Shown here: positions 62,138-64,000 of the stretch, one piece after another
Layout: each line of letters starts with the position of its first letter
Position numbering within the stretch: position 1 is the stretch's first letter
Assembly (NCBI GenBank): GCA_964535825.1
Contig: CAZHUC010000002.1
Span: 248,001 to 312,000, forward strand
Reading direction: 5' to 3'
Length of the DNA: 64,000 nt
Origin: CAZAQK01 sp964535825
Lineage (GTDB): Bacteria > Pseudomonadota > Alphaproteobacteria > Rickettsiales > SXRF01
Position numbers and translations under genes: made by a program
Notes under the pieces: model-generated
Told to the model about the DNA's origin: nothing
Database searches by the model: none
Seen by the model: the letters and a program-made list of their open reading frames with translations, nothing else

Positions 62138-63013
62138 TTAAACGGCTTCTGCGCCGCTGATGATTTCGATGAGTTCCTTGGTGATCGCAGCCTGACGGGT
62201 GCGGTTGTATTTCAGGTTCAATTTCTTGATCATGTCGCCGGCGTTGCGGGTGGCGTTATCCATCGCGGTCATGCGCGCGCCCTGCTCAGATGCCGCATTT
62301 TCCAGCAATGCACGGAACACCTGCACGCCCATATTGCGCGGGAGCAACTCGACAAGAATTTCTGATTCTTCGGGTTCATAATCATACGGTGCCGCGGCAA
62401 CATTGTTCGCCTGGTTCGCATCCAGCGCAAGTGGAACGAGCTGCTGCCACGTCACGGTCTGCGCGATCGCCGATTTGAAACGGTTATACACGATGTGCGC
62501 CACATCAAATTCGCCGGCTTCAAATTTTTCCAGTACGAGCGAGGAAATTTCTTCCGCATCCGCATATCCCACGCGGCGTGATTTGATGGTGATCTTATCT
62601 TCGATGAGTTTGCCGAATTCAAGTTGCAGCTGCTCATAGCCCTTGCGGCCAACGCAAAGGATCTTTACGGTTTTACCAGATGCCTGCAGCTCACGTATCT
62701 TACGGCGTGCGGCACGCACGATGGAGGAATTGAATGCGCCACAGAGGCCTCTGTCAGATGTCGCTACAATGACCAGATGCACATCATCTTTGCCAGTGCC
62801 AGCCAGTAATTTTGGCGCGTTACCCGAGCTGGCCGCCGATGCCGCAAGTGATGCAACCATACGCTCCATAGCTTCCGCATAAGGACGCGCGGCTTCCGCA
62901 GCATCCTTGGCACGGCGCAGCTTTGCCGCTGCCACCATCTTCATCGCTTTGGTGATCTTCTGCGTCGACTTAACCGACTTAATACGGACTTTAAGGTCTT
63001 TTAAGCTGGGCAT
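62138..63013 (-). CDS. atpG: ATP synthase F1 gamma subunit
   Basis: AtpG is the central rotor shaft. The 291-residue product has the N-terminal coiled helix (LKDLKVRIKSVKSTQKITKAMKMVAAAKLRRA, given by residues 4-35), SDRGLCGAFNSSIVR and a C-terminal coil (NATRNAGDMIKKLNLKYNRTRQAAIT). It starts 3 nt after atpA. Confidence 0.98.
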   Translation of the reverse strand: MPSLKDLKVRIKSVKSTQKITKAMKMVAAAKLRRAKDAAEAARPYAEAMERMVASLAASAASSGNAPKLLAGTGKDDVHLVIVATSDRGLCGAFNSSIVRAARRKIRELQASGKTVKILCVGRKGYEQLQLEFGKLIEDKITIKSRRVGYADAEEISSLVLEKFEAGEFDVAHIVYNRFKSAIAQTVTWQQLVPLALDANQANNVAAAPYDYEPEESEILVELLPRNMGVQVFRALLENAASEQGARMTAMDNATRNAGDMIKKLNLKYNRTRQAAITKELIEIISGAEAV

Positions 63014-63016
63014 GGC

Positions 63017-64000
63017 TTACGCTGCGAACCTCTTGGCGAGTGATTCGATAACGGCTTTGAGTTTGCCTTCGATCGCATCATCGAGTTTCTGTTCTTTATC
63101 GATGGCAGCAATGATGTCTTTGGAAGCACCACGCAGTTCCTGCAGGAGTGCCTGCTCGAACTTGCCTACCTGTTTGGTATCGATCTTATCGAGGTAACCT
63201 TTTACACCAGAATAGATCACGCATACCTGCTCGGAGGTAGAAAGCGGTGAGTATTGTGGTTGCTTCAGAAGTTCGGTCAGGCGTTGACCACGCGCAAGCA
63301 GCTTCTGGGTCGCGGCATCAAGGTCAGAACCGAACTGCGCGAAAGATTCCATCTCACGATACTGCGCGAGCTCGAGTTTAATTGAACCTGCTACCTGTTT
63401 CATCGCTTTGATCTGCGCGGCAGAACCTACGCGTGATACAGAAAGACCTACGTTCACCGCCGGACGCACACCTTTATAGAACAGGTCGGTCTCAAGGAAG
63501 ATCTGACCGTCGGTGATAGAGATCACATTGGTTGGAATGTAGGCTGATACGTCACCTGCCTGTGTTTCAATCACAGGAAGTGCGGTCATTGAACCCGCAC
63601 CTGCTTCGTCAGACATTTTAGCGGCGCGCTCAAGGAGGCGAGAGTGAATGTAGAATACGTCACCCGGGTACGCTTCACGTCCTGGTGGACGGCGCAGGAG
63701 GAGTGACATCTGGCGATATGCAACCGCCTGTTTGGAAAGATCATCATAAATGATGAGCGAGTGCATGCCGTTATCACGGAAGAATTCACCCATTGCCGCA
63801 CCGGTGTATGGCGCAAGGAATTGCAGCGGCGCAGGTTCAGATGCCGTTGCAGCAACAACGATAGAGTATTGCATCGCGCCTGCTTCCTCGAGTTTCTTTA
63901 CTACCTGTGCAACGGTAGAACGTTTCTGCCCGATCGCCACATAGATACAATAGAGTTTTTTCTTTTCATCGTTACCAGCGTTGATCTGCTTCTGGTTCAG
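63017..64000 (-). CDS. atpA: ATP synthase F1 alpha subunit (C-terminal 327 residues)
   Basis: The gene enters from the right edge in frame (LNQKQINAG at the window end) and stops at 63017, so about the first 180 residues, including the P-loop, are missing. Seen: LYCIYVAIGQKRSTVAQ, YDDLSKQAVAYRQMSLLLRRPPGREAYPGDVFYIHSRLLERAAK (given by positions), and the NVGLSVSRVGSAAQIKAMKQVAGSIKLELAQYRE region near the C-terminus. The usual order atpH-A-G-D-C is inferred for the part outside the window. Confidence 0.98.
   Translation of the reverse strand: MNQKQINAGNDEKKKLYCIYVAIGQKRSTVAQVVKKLEEAGAMQYSIVVAATASEPAPLQFLAPYTGAAMGEFFRDNGMHSLIIYDDLSKQAVAYRQMSLLLRRPPGREAYPGDVFYIHSRLLERAAKMSDEAGAGSMTALPVIETQAGDVSAYIPTNVISITDGQIFLETDLFYKGVRPAVNVGLSVSRVGSAAQIKAMKQVAGSIKLELAQYREMESFAQFGSDLDAATQKLLARGQRLTELLKQPQYSPLSTSEQVCVIYSGVKGYLDKIDTKQVGKFEQALLQELRGASKDIIAAIDKEQKLDDAIEGKLKAVIESLAKRFAA

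Noticed and set aside
1..64000. CRISPR arrays, insertion sequences, rRNA and tRNA genes
   Set aside because: No regularly spaced repeats, transposase-like frames or recognisable RNA-gene sequences were found on reading both strands; short or divergent tRNAs could still have been missed by eye.

Overview
The window is a densely packed chromosomal segment of an alphaproteobacterium. The evidence is the gene content and order: petA-petB-petC with trmL and hemF next to petA; mnmE-mnmG-rsmG-parA-parB followed convergently by leuS-lptE-holA; a DUF3576 lipoprotein before leuS; a membrane-anchored CycM-type cytochrome c; an HdaA-type DnaA regulator beside a PerM-type permease; and an atpA-G-D-C operon. 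The cell has an LPS outer membrane (lptD, lptE, kdsB, surA, bamB, porin), respires aerobically (bc1 complex, oxygen-dependent HemF, F-type ATP synthase), makes purines (guaA, purM, purN), and stores polyhydroxyalkanoate (class I phaC). Lineage below class cannot be fixed from the sequence alone. No rRNA, tRNA, CRISPR array, transposase or integrase was found, and no gene-free gap exceeds 300 bp.

Layout. 1-4.4 kb: bamB (partial), YfgM-like protein, guaA, and two paralogous OmpA-type lipoproteins, all reverse. 4.5-7.2 kb: ndk, then purM-hypothetical-purN. 7.3-12.3 kb: DUF2066 protein, PerM, HdaA, a DMT exporter and DctA. 12.4-13.7 kb: a small accessory patch, a DUF6624 protein and an unknown gene bounded by a 16-bp direct repeat. 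13.75-19 kb: alaC-hom-glpX and a repeat-rich proline/alanine/glutamate lipoprotein. 19-22.3 kb: phaC, a histidine-rich protein and a Zur regulator separated by a near-perfect Zur box. 22.3-31.9 kb: lptD-surA, petABC, two small unknown genes, trmL, hemF, ampG. 32-37.9 kb: an accessory region with an unknown gene, a divergent glutamine-synthetase-fold protein, adenosine kinase, a type II restriction-modification pair and kdsB. 38-46.6 kb: cycM, nfeD-qmcA and the yejA/yejBEF peptide ABC transporter. That transporter locus is interrupted by a frameshifted opposite-strand gene, and yejA has a palindromic repeat forming its signal peptide. 46.6-57.5 kb: the mnmEG-rsmG-parAB cluster with three parS-like sites, then holA-lptE-leuS-DUF3576 reverse. 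57.6-64 kb: porin, yggS, a conserved hypothetical gene and atpC-D-G-A (atpA runs off the window).

Most core genes sit in short translationally coupled operons. Nearly all convergent pairs abut or overlap at their stop codons; only two intrinsic terminators are clear. The least explained items are the glutamine-synthetase-like protein with its unknown upstream partner, the Zur-linked histidine-rich protein, the palindromic element inside yejA, and the frameshifted three-repeat protein between yejA and yejB.
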